Shown here one piece after another: positions 6,337 through 6,575 of a DNA stretch of 6,575 bases (positions are counted from its first letter, which is position 1; each line of letters starts with the position of its first letter). Made by a program: the position numbers and the translations under genes. The notes under the pieces are model-generated. The model ran no database searches and was not told the DNA's origin. It worked only from the letters and a program-made list of their open reading frames with translations. The DNA is taken from contig JADZET010000425.1 in assembly GCA_020850375.1 (NCBI GenBank), positions 1 through 6,575 of the forward strand. The letters run 5' to 3'. Origin of the DNA: Phycisphaeraceae bacterium. Lineage in GTDB: Bacteria; Planctomycetota; Phycisphaerae; Phycisphaerales; Phycisphaeraceae.

Positions 6337-6395
6337 GGACGAAATTATTAAATATATTTTGGATTTTTGTTTAGATAAAAGTCAAACTGTCTAAT
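6337..6395. other. AT-rich island in a GC-rich region
   Basis: By hand count, 13 of 59 bases are G or C (about 22 percent), in a window whose genes are very GC-rich. It contains AAATTATTAAATATATTTT (6342-6360) and a T-rich stretch. It holds no open reading frame and no DnaA-box-like TTATNCACA. It lies between the oxidoreductase gene and the gene starting at 6465, so it most likely forms the upstream region of that gene's promoter. The whole gene-free stretch, 6209-6464, otherwise contains only the hairpins described separately. Confidence 0.8.
6367..6395 (+). promoter_or_regulatory. Sigma-70-like promoter candidate for the 6465 gene
   Basis: TTGTTT (6367-6372) and TCTAAT (6390-6395) are separated by 17 bases. 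The -10 matches consensus at 5 of 6 positions and the -35 at 3 of 6, with strongly AT-rich DNA upstream that could act as an UP element. The predicted transcript start near 6402 gives a leader of about 60 bases. Short inverted arms TTAGA (6371-6375) and TCTAA (6390-6394) flank the spacer and overlap the -10, a position where a repressor could bind; that part is speculative. Confidence 0.4.
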
Positions 6396-6436
6396 CGACC
6401 AATTCTTGCGGTGCGATAAAGAACAGTGGGGGAACG

Positions 6437-6450
6437 TGACTCTTTAGTCA
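6437..6450 (+). promoter_or_regulatory. Small hairpin or operator-like repeat in a 5' leader
   Basis: TGACT (6437-6441) and AGTCA (6446-6450) are exact inverted arms around CTTT. The element lies 14 bases before the ATG at 6465, just upstream of the GGGGGA ribosome site, and could affect translation or bind a small regulator. The arms are only 5 bp long, so chance is a real alternative. Confidence 0.25.
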
Positions 6451-6464
6451 GTAATGGGGGATCC

Positions 6465-6575
6465 ATGAGCGATCAGCTCAACAGATCGGGCGTGGCATCT
6501 CAGGGCGGGCTTGGCGCAAGCAGCACGCGTCGGCTGGTCAGGGAGGCGGAGGATTTTCTCTCCGCGGACTGCACC
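6465..6575 (+). CDS. Unknown protein, N-terminal part only (cut by window edge)
   Basis: An ATG at 6465 opens a frame of 37 codons that reaches the window end without a stop. A GGGGGA sequence (6456-6461) lies 3 bases before it, closer than ideal but usable, and the nearby ATG at 6454 is in a different frame. The visible residues are polar: a Ser/Gly/Gln-rich start (MSDQLNRSGVASQGG), then a charged, probably helical segment (TRRLVREAEDFLSADC). There is no signal peptide or membrane helix in this part. The preceding AT-rich promoter-like region supports this being a true gene start, separately transcribed from the upstream unit. The fragment is too short to assign a family. Confidence 0.65.
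   Translation, partial: MSDQLNRSGVASQGGLGASSTRRLVREAEDFLSADCT

Overview
The window looks like a piece of a GC-rich bacterial chromosome, most likely a planctomycete (Planctomycetota, perhaps class Phycisphaerae). This is inference from protein style: a pseudopilin-like membrane protein related to the planctomycete/verrucomicrobial 'H-X9-DG' secretion proteins, an alpha-helical secreted protein of a type I associate with planctomycetes, and a PF12831-type FAD oxidoreductase. No rRNA, tRNA, CRISPR array, insertion sequence or phage gene is visible.

Left side, minus strand (1-1044): a membrane protein cut by the left edge (1-133) and a complete 243-residue membrane-anchored pseudopilin-like protein (313-1044). 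Each has a promoter-like element in front of it, and the two elements share a strikingly similar architecture. A 175-bp divergent intergenic region (1045-1219) separates them from the plus-strand genes.

Centre and right, plus strand (1220-6208): three co-directional genes spaced closely enough to be one transcription unit. They are a divergent CTP synthase (pyrG type, 663 aa with extra N- and C-terminal tails), a secreted Ala-rich helical protein of unknown function (about 395 aa), and a FAD-dependent oxidoreductase (560 aa). A 22-bp perfect palindrome lies in the 73-bp gap between the last two. No shared pathway is evident, so the grouping may reflect only co-orientation.

Right end (6209-6575): a 256-bp gene-free stretch holds a weak G/C hairpin, a roughly 60-bp AT-rich island that contrasts sharply with its surroundings and carries a sigma-70-like promoter candidate, and a small hairpin. 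The start of a new plus-strand gene (6465 onward) follows and is cut by the window edge.

The most notable points are the CTP synthase, whose normally near-invariant substrate-site motifs are altered while its catalytic residues are kept; the duplicated promoter architecture; a possible leaderless start for pyrG; and a strong G-over-C bias on the plus strand that persists through genes of both orientations. I found no convincing new multi-gene defence or mobile system.
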